Source of the DNA: Cupriavidus nantongensis
GTDB lineage: Bacteria; Pseudomonadota; Gammaproteobacteria; Burkholderiales; Burkholderiaceae
Direction: 5' to 3'
Assembly: GCF_001598055.1 (NCBI RefSeq)
Contig: NZ_CP014844.1
Location: forward strand, 2,348,967 to 2,412,966
Length of the DNA: 64,000 bases
Shown here one piece after another: positions 16,988-28,188 of this stretch. Both the position numbers and the translations under genes were made by a program. Under the pieces are notes generated by a model. That model worked only from the letters and a program-made list of their open reading frames with translations, did not search any database and was not told where the DNA came from. Numbering within the stretch: position 1 is the first letter of the stretch; the number at the start of each line of letters is the position of its first letter.

Positions 16988-19650
16988 ATGGTAGAAGCGC
17001 GCGCCGGCGCAGGTTCCGGCAAGGATAAGGTGCGGCATGCGACGGCCACCAACGGGCAGGGCGCCCGGGCCGCCGCGCAGATGGGGCAGGTGGGGCAGGA
17101 CCAGCAGGCGTGGCATGACGCCGCGCTGGTGCCTGCCCTGCTGCTTTTTGCCTCGGGCACCGCGGGGCTGGTGTTCCAGGTGCTGTGGATCAGGCAGCTT
17201 GCGCTGGTGGTGGGCGTCGAGGTGCACGCCGTCACCACCGCCGTGAGCGCATTCTTCGGTGGGCTGGCACTGGGCGGCTGGGTCTTCGGCCGCATCGCCG
17301 ACCGCCATGGCGAGCCGCTGCGGCTGTATGCCTGGCTCGAGATCGCGGTGCTGGTGCTGGGCGTCGGCGCGACGCTGGCGCTGGCGCGGGCCGCCGCGCC
17401 GTTTGCCTGGCTGGAGGCCCGGGTCGGCGTGCTGGCGTGGGCGTTGCCGTTCGTGCTGGTGATCCTGCCGGCGGCCGCGATGGGCGGCACGCTGCCGGTG
17501 CTGATGCGCGTGCTGGGCTCGCGCCCGGGCCGCGTCGGCAGCCACGGTGGCCGGCTGTACGCCGCCAACACTGCCGGCGCGATCGCGGGCACGCTGCTGG
17601 CGGGCTTTGTGCTGGTGGCCGTGCTTGGCGTCCTTGGCAGCGCCATCGCTGCGGGCACGCTCAACGGCGTCGCGGCGCTGGCGGCGTGGCTGCTGGCGCG
17701 GCGGGCACCGCCCCCGCCCGCTCCCGCCAGCGCCCACGCGGCGCAAGCTGCCGCTGCCGCCGGCGATGTCGCCAACGGCCGGCTCGCGCTGGTGCTGTAT
17801 GCCGCCGCCGGCGGCATCGCGCTGGGCTACGAGGTGGTCTGGTCGCAGGCCATCGTGCAGTTCCTCAGCACGCGCACCTTCGCCTTCACCGTGGTGCTGG
17901 CCACTTATCTGGCCGGACTGGCCATCGGCAGCGCGCTGGCCGCGCGCCATGCCGACCGTGTGCGCGACCCGTGGGGTGCCTTCGGCCTGCTGGTGGCGGC
18001 GGCCGGGCTGGTGGCGTTGCTGGAATTCGTGCTGCTGGGTGAATGGCTGCTGCGCGCGCAGGGCAGCCTGTCGGCGTGGGTGCAGGGCCTGAGCGCGAGC
18101 CCGCTGCTGGCGGCGTGCGCGCGCTTTGCGCTGGCGGCGCTGACGGTGGTGTTCGTGCCGACGCTGCTGCTGGGTGCGGCGTTCCCGTTCGTGCTGCGCG
18201 TCAGTGTCGACAGCCGGCGCATCGGCGCGGGCGTGGGCAGCGTGATTGCGCTCAACACGCTCGGCGGCATTGCCGGCACTGCGCTGGCCGGCTTCGTGCT
18301 GGTGCCGTACCTGGGACTGGTGCGTACGCTGTCGCTGCTGGCGGTCGCCGCGGCGGTGGTCGGCGTGGTCGCGGTGGCGCTGGGCAGCGGGGTGCGGCCG
18401 GCGGCGCGCTGGGCGGTGCCGATGCTGGGCGTGCTGGCGGTGATTGCCGCCGCGCTGGCGCCGCCCGACCGCCTTGCCACGCTGCTGGCGCGGGCGCGCG
18501 GCGGCGAGCTGGTGTTCTACGAGGAAGGGCGCGGCGCCACCGTGGCGGTGGTCGAGCAAAGCTCTGCCACCAACCGCTTCCGGCGACTCTATATCCAGGG
18601 CGTGTCCAATTCCGGCGATGCCATGACTTCGCAGCGCTATATGCGGCTGCAGGCGCTGCTGCCGCTGATCGTGCATAACGGCGCGCCGAAGTCGGCGCTG
18701 GTGATCGGGCTCGGCACCGGCATCACGGCGGGCGCGACGCTGGCGTGGCCGGGGCTGGAGCGGCGCGTGGTGGCGGAGCTGCTGCCGCCGGTCGCGCGCG
18801 CGGTGCCCAGCTTCAAGGGGAATTTCGGCGTCGCCACCGACCCGCGCGTGGAGATCCGCCTGCGCGACGGCCGGCGCGAACTGCTGCAGAGCCCGCAGCA
18901 GTACGACCTGATCACGCTGGAGCCGCCGCCGCCGTCGGCCGCCGGCGTCGCCAACCTGTATTCGACCGATTTCTACCGGCTCGCGGCGGCGCGGCTGCAA
19001 GCCGGCGGCCTGGTGGCGCAGTGGCTGCCGCTGCCGACGCAGAACGACGCCGATACGCGCATGCTGGTGCGCAGCTTCCTCGACGTGTTCCCGCACGCCA
19101 CGCTGTGGACCACCGAGCTGCACGAGATGCTGCTGGTCGGTTCGATGTCGCCGCTGGCGCTGGATCTGGCGCAGGTGCGCGCGCGCTTTGCGCAGCCCGA
19201 GGTCGCCGCCGCGCTGCAGGCGGTGGGCGTGCGCTCGGCGGCGGCGCTGCTGGCCACCTGGGTCACCGACCGCGCCGGGCTCGACTGGTATGCGGCCGAC
19301 GCCCCGCCGGTGACCGACGACCGCCCGCGCATCGAATACGCCGGCTGGGTGCGCCCGGACGCCTTCCCGGAATCGTTGTCCAGGCTGCTGTCGCTGCAAA
19401 GCGAACCGCCGCTGGCGGGTGCCGACGATGCCTTCTGGCGCGAGCTGCGCCACGAGCGCGAGATCCTGCACACGTTCTATCGCGCCGGCCTCGACGCCTA
19501 CCGCGGCGACCGCGAGGCGTGGGCCAGCCATATCACGCAGGCCATGCGCGCCGACCCTGACAATCCCTACTATGCGTGGTTCGTCGGCGGCCAGGCCCGC
19601 CGCGCCCCGGCCGCACCAGAGACTCCAGAGAACGCCCCAAGGAACGCCCC

Positions 19651-19654
<4 letters not shown>
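16988..19654 (+). CDS. Polytopic membrane protein fused to a spermidine-synthase-like domain
   Basis: 888 residues from the ATG at 16988; a TTG at 16949 in frame is less likely. Residues about 42-450 contain roughly a dozen hydrophobic helices arranged as two repeats, each with a G-x-G-rich core (FFGGLALGGWVFGR; LYAANTAGAIAGTLLAGF; then IALNTLGGIAGTALAGFVL). From about residue 500 a spermidine-synthase-type domain follows, with an AdoMet-fold glycine motif (LVIGLGTGITAGATLAWPG) near 571-590. Such fusions are usually annotated as spermidine synthase although polyamine synthesis has not been shown for them. The stop overlaps the start of the MoxR gene in an ATGA, so it belongs to the same operon as the MoxR-VWA genes. 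Confidence 0.8.
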
Positions 19655-20625
<971 letters not shown>

Positions 20626-20654
20626 GCCAGCCTGAACCATCGCGAGGGCCTGTC

Positions 20655-21677
20655 ATGCGCCTGCCATTCCGCGCCATCGCCCGCGCCGCCCCGGACGCGG
20701 CACGCGCGCCGTTTTCGCTGGCGCAGCCCGGTGTCAGCGTGGACGCCGCGGCGCTGGCCCGGCTCGAGGTGGCCGCGCGCGACTTCCATTTCCTGCCGCG
20801 CCAGCCGGTGCACAGCGTGCTGGCCGGTCGCCATGCCTCGCGCGTGCGCGGGCGCGGGCTGACCTTCGAGGAATTGCGCCTGTATTTGCCGGGCGACGAC
20901 ATCCGCAGCATGGACTGGCGCGTGACCGCGCGCACCGGCAAGCCCCATGTGCGCGTCTACACCGAGGAGAAAGACCGTCCGGTGCTGCTGGTGGTGGACC
21001 AGCGCATCAACATGTTCTTCGGCAGCCGGCGTGCGATGAAATCGGTCAGCGCGGCCGAGGCGGCGGCGCTGGCCGCGTGGCGTGTGCTGGCCGAAGGCGA
21101 CCGCGTCGGCGGCGTGGTGCTGGGCGACGACCGCATCGAAGCGTTTGCGCCGCGCCGCAGCCGCGACGCGGTGCAGCAGCTGCTGGGCGGCATCGCGCGC
21201 TTCAACCAGGCGCTGCGCGCGGATGCGCCGGCGCGCCGCGCCGCGGGGCAGCTGAACGCGGCGCTGGAGCGCACCGCGCGCATGGCGCGCCACGATTGCC
21301 TCGTCATCGTCATCAGCGATTTCGACGGCCATGACAGCCGCACCCGCGACCTGATGCTGGCGCTGGCGACGCACAACGATGTGCTGACCATCCTGGTCCA
21401 CGACCCGTTCCTCGGCGCGCTGCCGGGTTCCGGGCAGCTGGTGGTCAGCGACGGCGAGCTGCAGGTCGAGCTGGGCTTCGGCCACGCCGCCACGCGGCGC
21501 AATATCGCCGAGTTTGCCGATGCCCGCGCCAGGGCGCTGCTGGACTGGCACCATGCCATGGGCGTGCCGCTGCTGCCGCTGTCCGCCGCCGAGGAGACCG
21601 CGCCGCAGTTGCGCCGGCTGCTGGGCCGGCCGCTGCAGCAGGCGCCGGCGCGGCAACGCACGGGGGTGCCGCGATGA
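20655..21677 (+). CDS. DUF58 protein (MoxR partner)
   Basis: 340 residues from the ATG at 20655. It carries the DUF58 signature LPGDDIRSMDWRVTARTGKPHVRVY, followed by a degenerate VWA-like region (PVLLVVDQRINMFF, VIVISDFDGH). Unlike many DUF58 proteins it has no N-terminal transmembrane helices, so it is probably soluble on the cytosolic side. The gene begins 29 bp after MoxR and overlaps the next gene by four bases. DUF58 proteins are the constant companion of MoxR and are presumed adaptors in its complex. Confidence 0.92.
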   Translation: MRLPFRAIARAAPDAARAPFSLAQPGVSVDAAALARLEVAARDFHFLPRQPVHSVLAGRHASRVRGRGLTFEELRLYLPGDDIRSMDWRVTARTGKPHVRVYTEEKDRPVLLVVDQRINMFFGSRRAMKSVSAAEAAALAAWRVLAEGDRVGGVVLGDDRIEAFAPRRSRDAVQQLLGGIARFNQALRADAPARRAAGQLNAALERTARMARHDCLVIVISDFDGHDSRTRDLMLALATHNDVLTILVHDPFLGALPGSGQLVVSDGELQVELGFGHAATRRNIAEFADARARALLDWHHAMGVPLLPLSAAEETAPQLRRLLGRPLQQAPARQRTGVPR

Positions 21678-22201
21678 GTCCCACGCAGAGCCTCATGCAC
21701 AGCGCCGCCCCGGCGACCCTGGCCACGCTGGCCGACCTGTCGGTGCCGCCGCCGCCGTCGTGGATGCCGCAGACCATCGGCTGGCCGATCGCAGCCGGCG
21801 TGCTGCTGCTGGCGCTGGCCTGGGCCGGTTGGCGCGCGTGGCGGCGCTACCGCGCCAACCGCTACCGGCGCGAGGCGCTGGCGGAACTGGCGGCGCTGCC
21901 GCAGGCCCCCGACCCCGCGCAGCGCGCGGCGGCCTTGCGCGCGATGGCGGCGCTGCTCAAGCGCACCGCGCTGGCGGCGTGGCCGCGCGCGCAGGTAGCC
22001 AGCCTGGCCGGCGCCGGCTGGGCCGAATTCCTGCGCGCGCATGCGGGGCGGGCCACGGATGTCGCGCCGCAGCTGGCCGCGCTGGTGGAAGAGGCCGAGT
22101 ACCGTGGCGACGCCGCGCTGGCGCAATGGCCCGACAGCCAGGTGCGCGCCGTGGCCGCGGCATGCCGGCGCTGGATTGCGGAGCACCATGTACCAGTTTG
22201 A
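21674..22201 (+). CDS. DUF4381 membrane protein of the MoxR-VWA operon
   Basis: 175 residues. A proline-rich start (LSVPPPPSWMPQTIGWP) leads to one transmembrane helix at about residues 37-54 and a basic stop-transfer segment (RAWRRYRANRYRREAL), then a helical cytosolic domain ending RWIAEHH. This is the DUF4381 pattern found only between DUF58 and VWA genes in MoxR operons. It overlaps the DUF58 gene by 4 bases and the following VWA gene by 14 bases. It is probably a scaffold at the inner membrane. Confidence 0.88.
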   Translation: MSPTQSLMHSAAPATLATLADLSVPPPPSWMPQTIGWPIAAGVLLLALAWAGWRAWRRYRANRYRREALAELAALPQAPDPAQRAAALRAMAALLKRTALAAWPRAQVASLAGAGWAEFLRAHAGRATDVAPQLAALVEEAEYRGDAALAQWPDSQVRAVAAACRRWIAEHHVPV

Positions 22202-23264
22202 ATATCCCTGGCTGTTCGCGCTGCTGCCGCTGCCCTTGCTGCTGTGGTGGTGGCTGCCGCCGTACCGCGAGGAAAGCCCGTCGGTGCGGCTGCCGTTCTT
22301 TGGCGAGGTTGCCAGTGCCGCCGGGCTGACGCCGGCCGCCGGCGCCGTGGTGCCGCGCCGCAACCGGCTGCAATGGGTGCTGGCGCCGCTGGCGTGGCTG
22401 CTGGTGGTGACGGCGCTGGCGCGGCCGCAGTACCTCGAGGCGCCGGTGCAGAAGGTGCAGCCGGCGCGTGACCTGCTGCTGGCGCTGGACCTGTCGCAGT
22501 CGATGGACACGCGCGACTTCCGCGATCCGTCCGGTGCGCTGATCCCGCGCGTGCAGGCGGTGCGGCAGGTGGTCAGCAACTTCGTCGCGCGGCGCCCGGG
22601 CGACCGCATCGGCCTGGTCGTGTTCGGCGATGCGCCGTACCCGCTGGCCCCGTTTACGCTGGACCACCAGCTGGTGCAGGCGCTGCTGGCCGACCTGCTG
22701 CCCGGCATGGCCGGACCGAGCACGGCGCTGGGCGACGCGATCGGGCTCGGCATCAAGATGTTCGGGCACAGCGAGGCGCCGGAGCGCGTGATGATCCTGC
22801 TGACCGACGGCAACGACACCGCCAGCCGGATGCCGCCCGAGCGCGCCGGCGGCATCGCGCGCGAACGCAAGGTGGTGGTGCATACCATCGGCATCGGCGA
22901 CCCCAACGCCGCGGGCGAGGAGAAAGTCGACCTCGACGTGCTGCAGAAGCTGGCGGCGCAGACCGGCGGGCGCTACTTCTTCGGCGCCGACCAGGCCGGC
23001 CTGGAGGGCATCTACGCGACCCTCGACCGGATCACGCCGCATGACCAGAAGACGCTGTCGTGGCGGCCGCGGCGCGAGCTGTTCATGTGGCCGCTGGGCG
23101 CGGCGCTGGCGCTGGTGCTGGCGTACCAGCTGCTGATGTTCGGCTATTCGGCGTGGGCTGCGCGGCCCAGGCCGCCCCGTGCCGAGGTGGCGGAAGCGAC
23201 GGCAGCGACGGAAGCAACAGAAGCGCCAGGCACGATGGCGGACGCCGCCGGGAGCGCGCGCTGA
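22188..23264 (+). CDS. BatA-like VWA-domain membrane protein
   Basis: 358 residues from the ATG at 22188. An aerotolerance-type N-terminus (FEYPWLFALLPLPLLLWWWLPP) provides a first helix, a second lies at about 63-80, and a last one near residues 303-326. Between them is a von Willebrand A domain whose metal site is intact: D101-L-S-x-S (LDLSQSMD), then GPSTALGDAIGLG and LLTDGNDTA. The domain would face the periplasm or cytosol depending on helix count and binds a partner through the divalent metal. The end overlaps the next VWA gene (TGATG). Confidence 0.92.
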   Translation: MYQFEYPWLFALLPLPLLLWWWLPPYREESPSVRLPFFGEVASAAGLTPAAGAVVPRRNRLQWVLAPLAWLLVVTALARPQYLEAPVQKVQPARDLLLALDLSQSMDTRDFRDPSGALIPRVQAVRQVVSNFVARRPGDRIGLVVFGDAPYPLAPFTLDHQLVQALLADLLPGMAGPSTALGDAIGLGIKMFGHSEAPERVMILLTDGNDTASRMPPERAGGIARERKVVVHTIGIGDPNAAGEEKVDLDVLQKLAAQTGGRYFFGADQAGLEGIYATLDRITPHDQKTLSWRPRRELFMWPLGAALALVLAYQLLMFGYSAWAARPRPPRAEVAEATAATEATEAPGTMADAAGSAR

Positions 23265-24925
23265 TGCCGGCCTGGCTCGACCCGCTCGCCCACTTCCATT
23301 TCCTGCGCCCGTGGTGGCTGCTGGGGCTGGTGCCGGCCGCGCTGCTGGTGTGGGCGGTGCGGCGCCGCGGCGACGTGCGGCGGCGCTGGCGCGATGCCAT
23401 CGCGCCGCACCTGCTCGACGCGCTGATGCTCGGCGAACGCCGCCGCCTGGCGCTGCGCCCGGTGCACCTGACCGCGCTGCTGCTGGCGCTCGGTGCGGTG
23501 GCGCTGGCGGGCCCGAGCTGGCGCCAGGAGCGCCCGCCGTTCCTCGACGACAAGGCGCCGCTGGCGATCGCCGTGGACCTGTCGCCGAGCATGGACGCGG
23601 TCGACGTCACGCCCACGCGGCTGGAGCGCGCCAAGCTCAAGATCAAGGCGCTGCTGGCGCGCCGCGACGGCGGCCGCACCGCCATCTATGCCTATGCCGG
23701 CTCGGCCCACCTGGTGCTGCCGCTGACCGACGATGCCAGCCTGCTGCAGACCTTCGCCGATGCGCTGCAGACCCGCATCATGCCGGTGCCCGGGCGCGAC
23801 ATGGCGCAGGCACTGCGCGTGATCGACGCCGACCTGAAGCGCGAGCCGGTGCCTGGCACCATCCTGTTCCTGACCGACGGCGTCGACCCCGCCGCCGCGG
23901 CGGCATTCCGCGCCCAGGCCGGCAGCGGCCGCAGCCAGCCGGTGGTGCTGGCGCTGGGCACCGAGCAGGGCGGGCCGCTGCGCAATGCCGCCGGCGGCTT
24001 CGTCGAGCAGGACGGCGCGCGCGTGTTTGCGCGGCTGGACGTGAAAGCGCTGGAGCGCTTCGGCGATGACAGCGGCGTGCCGGTGGCGACCTTTACGCCC
24101 GACAGCGACGACGACGTGGCCTGGGTGCAGCGCCACGTACAGTCGCATCTCGAGCAGATGCAGGCGGGCGACCGTACCCGCTGGAAGGACGAGGGCTGGT
24201 GGCTGGTGCCGCCGCTCGCGCTGCTGGCGGTGCTGTGGTTCCGCAAGGGCTGGACCGTGCGCTGGAGTGCGGGCGTGCTGCTGGCGCTGGCGCTTGGCGC
24301 ACCGCCGGAGGCGCGCGCGCAGGCATCCGCACCAGCCACGCAAGCCAGTGCGGTACGCCCATGGCGCTTCGTCGACCTGTGGCTGACGCACGACCAGCAA
24401 GGCCGGCGCGCCTTCGAGCAGGGCGACTTTGCGCGCGCCGCGACGCTGTTCGATGACCCGATGTGGCGCGGCATCGCCCAGTATCGCGCCGGCCAGTACG
24501 CGCAGGCGGTGCAGAGCTTCGCGCGCGTCGATTCCGCACAGGCCGACTACAACCAGGGCAATGCGCTGGCGCGGCAGGGCCAGTACCGGCAGGCCGCGGC
24601 GCGCTACCGCCAGGCGCTGAAGCGCCAGCCGCAGTGGCCAGAGGCAGCCGCCAACCTGGCGCTGATGGAAAAGCTGCTGGCGCAGCAGATGCCGCAGGAA
24701 AAGCCGGATCCCGACGACGGCGAAGAGCCGCCCGACCTGCCGCCGGACCAGGTCAAGTACGACGCCGCGAAGCCGTCGGCTCCGGGCGGCAAGTCGCTGC
24801 AGGTGGTGCTGACGCAGGACGCCGAGATGTGGATGCGCGCGATCCAGACCACGCCGACCGACCTGCTGCAGCGCAAGTTCGCGCTGCAGCACGGGCAGGC
24901 GGCGCCGGCGCAGGGCGCGCGATGA
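23264..24925 (+). CDS. BatB/BatC-like protein: VWA domain plus tetratricopeptide repeats
   Basis: 553 residues. The first half repeats the BatA plan: N-terminal helix (RPWWLLGLVPAALLVWAV), a second helix, and a VWA domain with an intact metal motif (VDLSPSMDAVD, Asp105-Ser107-Ser109) and LFLTDGVD. A transmembrane segment at about 310-345 separates it from a tetratricopeptide region (residues about 385-475, e.g. YNQGNALARQGQYRQAAARY). In Bacteroidetes BatB and BatC are separate proteins; the fusion is usual in proteobacteria. The start codon is shared with the preceding stop and the end overlaps the BatD-like gene, so the four proteins are made together. Confidence 0.92.
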   Translation: MPAWLDPLAHFHFLRPWWLLGLVPAALLVWAVRRRGDVRRRWRDAIAPHLLDALMLGERRRLALRPVHLTALLLALGAVALAGPSWRQERPPFLDDKAPLAIAVDLSPSMDAVDVTPTRLERAKLKIKALLARRDGGRTAIYAYAGSAHLVLPLTDDASLLQTFADALQTRIMPVPGRDMAQALRVIDADLKREPVPGTILFLTDGVDPAAAAAFRAQAGSGRSQPVVLALGTEQGGPLRNAAGGFVEQDGARVFARLDVKALERFGDDSGVPVATFTPDSDDDVAWVQRHVQSHLEQMQAGDRTRWKDEGWWLVPPLALLAVLWFRKGWTVRWSAGVLLALALGAPPEARAQASAPATQASAVRPWRFVDLWLTHDQQGRRAFEQGDFARAATLFDDPMWRGIAQYRAGQYAQAVQSFARVDSAQADYNQGNALARQGQYRQAAARYRQALKRQPQWPEAAANLALMEKLLAQQMPQEKPDPDDGEEPPDLPPDQVKYDAAKPSAPGGKSLQVVLTQDAEMWMRAIQTTPTDLLQRKFALQHGQAAPAQGAR

Positions 24926-26343
24926 GGCGCCACGCCATGCCGCCGCGCGCGTGGCTGCGCTGCGCTGCGCCGCTGGTGCTGCTGCTGGCGGCGTGGCTGT
25001 GGCCGTGGTTGGCGGGTGCGGCCACCGGGCCTATCGTGCGCGTCGAGGTGGGCGCGCGCCAGCCGGTGCTGGTGGGCCAGCAGGTCGGCATCGACGTCAC
25101 CATCCTCGCGCCCAACTATTTCCTGTCGGCGCCCGAGTTCCCGCCGCTCGCGGTACCGGGCGCGGTGGTCACCTTGCCCGATGCGCGCGCGGTGAATTCC
25201 ACCGAGACCATCGACGGCGTGGCCTATGCGGGCATCCGCAAGACCTACGCCTTCACCGCCGAGCAGGATGGCGAGTTCCGGCTGCCGGCCGCGACCATCC
25301 GCGTGACCTACGCCGGCGACGACGGTGCGCCGCGCGAGGGCAGCGTGACCTTGCCGGTCACCACGATCCGGGCCGGCACCGGCGGCAGCGGCACCGCGGC
25401 GGCGGGCGCCGCCGCCGGCCGGCGCTTGCTGCCGGTGGCGCGGCTCAGCGTGACGCAGACGCTGGACCACAAGCCCGATCACGGCGTGGTGCGGCTGCAT
25501 GCGGGCGATGCGCTGGTGCGCACCGTCACCACCTTTGCGCCGCAGACCCAGGCGATGATGATCGTGCCGCCGCATGCCGCGTCGCCGCGCGGCGTGCGCC
25601 TGTTCCGCGCGGATGCGCGGCTGTCCGACCAGGCCCAGGCGGCGCCGGAACCGGGCGGCACGCGCGTCGATACGCTGACCTATGTGTTCGAGCGGCCCGG
25701 CACCTATACGCTGCCCGCGGTCACGGTGGACTGGGTCGATCCCGCCACGCGCCGGCCGGCCAGCTCCGCAGCGCCGGCGGTGAAGGTCGAGGTGGCCGCC
25801 GCGCGCAACGGCGGGGCGCTGGCGCCGGGCGGGCCGTCGGCCGGCGCGCTGCCGGGCGAGGGCGGCCTGCCGTGGCGCACGCTGCTGTGGGGCGCGGGCG
25901 CGCTGCTCGGCGCCGCCGTGCTGGCGCTGCTGTGGCGGCGGCTGTGGCGGCGGCTGTGGCGGCGGCTGCGGCCGCGCCTGGCGCGCCTGCGGCAACGCCG
26001 CGCCGAGCGCCGCCACGCGCGCGCCGAGGGCGCCGATGCCCGGCTGGCGGCCACGCTGCAGGCCTGCCGCGCCGGCGATGCGGCCACCGCCAGCCAGGCG
26101 CTGGCCGGCTGGACCCGCGCCGCCCACGGCGCCACGCCGGCGGCCTGGGCCGAGGCCGTGGGCGATGCCGCGCTGGCCGATGCCGTTACCGGCCTGCAGC
26201 GCCACCTCTACGGGGCGGCGCCAGCGCCGTCCGCCTGGGACGGCAACCCGCTCGCGCAGGCGCTGCAGCGCCACGCCAGGCCCGCGCCGCGACGCAGCCG
26301 GCGGCGCCAGCCCGCGCCGGCGCTGCCACCGCTCAATCCCTGA
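24922..26343 (+). CDS. BatD-like exported membrane protein
   Basis: 473 residues with a signal peptide ending LAGA (about residue 33). The mature N-terminal region has immunoglobulin-like beta-strands (VGARQPVLVGQQVGIDVT, GIRKTYAFTAEQDGEFRLPA) as in BatD/oxygen tolerance proteins. Near residues 313-335 there is one transmembrane helix, followed by a strikingly basic stretch built on a 12-base tandem repeat (LWRR three times, around 25929-25970), and then a helical cytosolic tail. It is the last gene of the overlapping MoxR-VWA set; the AspT-like transporter starts 34 bp later and may be read from the same message. Confidence 0.85.
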   Translation: MRRHAMPPRAWLRCAAPLVLLLAAWLWPWLAGAATGPIVRVEVGARQPVLVGQQVGIDVTILAPNYFLSAPEFPPLAVPGAVVTLPDARAVNSTETIDGVAYAGIRKTYAFTAEQDGEFRLPAATIRVTYAGDDGAPREGSVTLPVTTIRAGTGGSGTAAAGAAAGRRLLPVARLSVTQTLDHKPDHGVVRLHAGDALVRTVTTFAPQTQAMMIVPPHAASPRGVRLFRADARLSDQAQAAPEPGGTRVDTLTYVFERPGTYTLPAVTVDWVDPATRRPASSAAPAVKVEVAAARNGGALAPGGPSAGALPGEGGLPWRTLLWGAGALLGAAVLALLWRRLWRRLWRRLRPRLARLRQRRAERRHARAEGADARLAATLQACRAGDAATASQALAGWTRAAHGATPAAWAEAVGDAALADAVTGLQRHLYGAAPAPSAWDGNPLAQALQRHARPAPRRSRRRQPAPALPPLNP

Positions 26344-26377
26344 TCCAGCCGCTCCCACCCACCCAACCCGCGCCCCC

Positions 26378-28075
26378 ATGACCTGTACCGTTGATTTCCT
26401 TGCCGCCAACCCGTTGCTGGTGCTGTTCATCACCGTCGGACTCGGCTACTTCGTCGGCAAGGCGCGGGTCGGACCGATCCGGCTTGGGGGCGTGTGCGGC
26501 ACGCTGATCGTCGCGCTGTTCATGGGCCAGACCGGCTGCCAGATGCATGGCGAACTGAAGGACATGGCCTTCGCCTTGTTCATCTTTGCCATGGGCTATG
26601 CCGGCGGGCCGCAGTTCTTTGCCAACCTGAACCGCTCGAGCCTGCGCTATATGGTGCTGCCGGTAGTCGAGGCAGTGGTCGTGCTGGCGATCGCGCTCGC
26701 TGCGGCGGCTTACCTGGGCTTCGATCCGGGCACCGCCGCGGGGCTGGCCGCCGGCGCCGCCACCGAGTCGGCGGTGGTGGGCACCGCCGCCGAGGCGCTC
26801 AAGCACCTGGGCCTGGATGCCGCCACCGTGGGCCGCTACGAGGCCAATATCGCCACCGCGTATACGCTGACCTACCTGGTCGGGCTGATCAGCATCGTGT
26901 TCTTTACCAGCCAGATCGCGCCGGCGCTGCTCGGCATCGACCTGCGCCAGGCGGCGCGCGAGGTCGCGGCGCGCATGGAGGCCGCCTCCGACGACGACGT
27001 CGCCACCCAGCCGGCGCTGCCGCGGCTGATCGGGCGCGCCTACTCGGTGCAGCAGGCCGCCGGCATGACGGTCAGCCAGCTGCAGCACCAGGTCGGCGGC
27101 CGGGCCTCGGTGGTCAAGGTGCTGCGCGGCGGGGCCAGCATCGAGCTGGGCGATGACGACGCCGTGCAGGCCGGCGATATCCTGGCGATGGTCGGCATCC
27201 GCAGCAACCTGCTGAAGGCCGCCGCGCTGATCGGCCCGGAAGTGCTGCTGCCCGAGGCGCACACCGATGCCATCCAGCTGGTGGAAAAGCAGGTGGTGGT
27301 GAACAAGCGCCGCGTCAACGGCAAGACCCTGGGCGAGCTGGCGCGCCTGGCCGGCCCGCGCCGGCTGCGCGAGGTCTGGGTGCTGGAAGTGCGGCGCTCG
27401 GGCCTGTCGCTGCCGATCACGCGCTCGACGCCGCTGCAGCTGGGCGACGTGATCACCGTCGTCGGGCTGGAGCCCTCGCTGTCCGAGTCCATCGCGGGCA
27501 TCGGCGTGGAGGCAAAGGCCTCCGAGGTCACCGACCTGGTGTTCCTGTGCGCCGGCATCGTGGCCGGCCTGCTGGTGGGCACGCTGAGCGTCAGCCTGGG
27601 CGGCATGCATATCTCGCTGGGCAGCGGCGGCGGGGCGCTGCTGAGCGGGCTGGTGTTCGGCTGGCTCCAGTCGCGCAAGCCGTCGCTCGGCACCTTCCCG
27701 GCGTCTGCGGTGCAGATCCTGAAGGACCTCGGGCTGGCGGTGTTCGTCGCCTGCGTCGGGCTGTCGGCCGGGCCGGATGCGATCGCTTTGATCCGCGAGC
27801 ACGGCGCGGTGCTGCCGCTGATCGGGCTGGCGGTGTCGCTGGTTCCGGCGTGCCTGTCGCTGTGGATCGGGCACAAGCTGCTCAGGATCGAAGGCCCGCT
27901 GCTGGTCGGCGCGATTGCCGGGCAGCATGTCAGCACGCCGGCGATCAGCGCGATCCTGGCCGCCAGCCAGAGCTCGGTGCCGCTGCTGGGCTACACCATC
28001 ACCTATGCCATCGCTAACGTGCTGCTGCCGGTGCTGGGGCCGATCATCGTCTCGCTGGCCTATCGCTTCGCCTGA
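26378..28075 (+). CDS. AspT/YidE-type aspartate:alanine exchanger family transporter
   Basis: 565 residues. The arrangement is that of the AAE family: five hydrophobic helices at the N-terminus (including FAMGYAGGPQFF), a central cytosolic region with two TrkA-C (RCK_C) domains at roughly 205-370 (VVKVLRGGASIELGDDDAVQAGD and the second around VITVVGLEP), and a second five-helix block (GSGGGALLSGLVFGWLQS and later GAIAGQHVSTPAISAIL, repeating the GATES-like N-terminal element). Members exchange acidic amino acids or other carboxylates. No gene for a decarboxylase lies nearby, so the substrate is open. It follows the BatD-like gene by 34 bp. Confidence 0.88.
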   Translation: MTCTVDFLAANPLLVLFITVGLGYFVGKARVGPIRLGGVCGTLIVALFMGQTGCQMHGELKDMAFALFIFAMGYAGGPQFFANLNRSSLRYMVLPVVEAVVVLAIALAAAAYLGFDPGTAAGLAAGAATESAVVGTAAEALKHLGLDAATVGRYEANIATAYTLTYLVGLISIVFFTSQIAPALLGIDLRQAAREVAARMEAASDDDVATQPALPRLIGRAYSVQQAAGMTVSQLQHQVGGRASVVKVLRGGASIELGDDDAVQAGDILAMVGIRSNLLKAAALIGPEVLLPEAHTDAIQLVEKQVVVNKRRVNGKTLGELARLAGPRRLREVWVLEVRRSGLSLPITRSTPLQLGDVITVVGLEPSLSESIAGIGVEAKASEVTDLVFLCAGIVAGLLVGTLSVSLGGMHISLGSGGGALLSGLVFGWLQSRKPSLGTFPASAVQILKDLGLAVFVACVGLSAGPDAIALIREHGAVLPLIGLAVSLVPACLSLWIGHKLLRIEGPLLVGAIAGQHVSTPAISAILAASQSSVPLLGYTITYAIANVLLPVLGPIIVSLAYRFA

Positions 28076-28188
28076 ACACCGAGCGCCTGAGGGGCCATTT
28101 CTTTGCCCTTCGCGCCGCGCCGTCCTACAACTGGAGTGTGGGGCGGAAGGCACCGCGCCGCACCGGCAAAGGACAAGGAGAGAGCACT

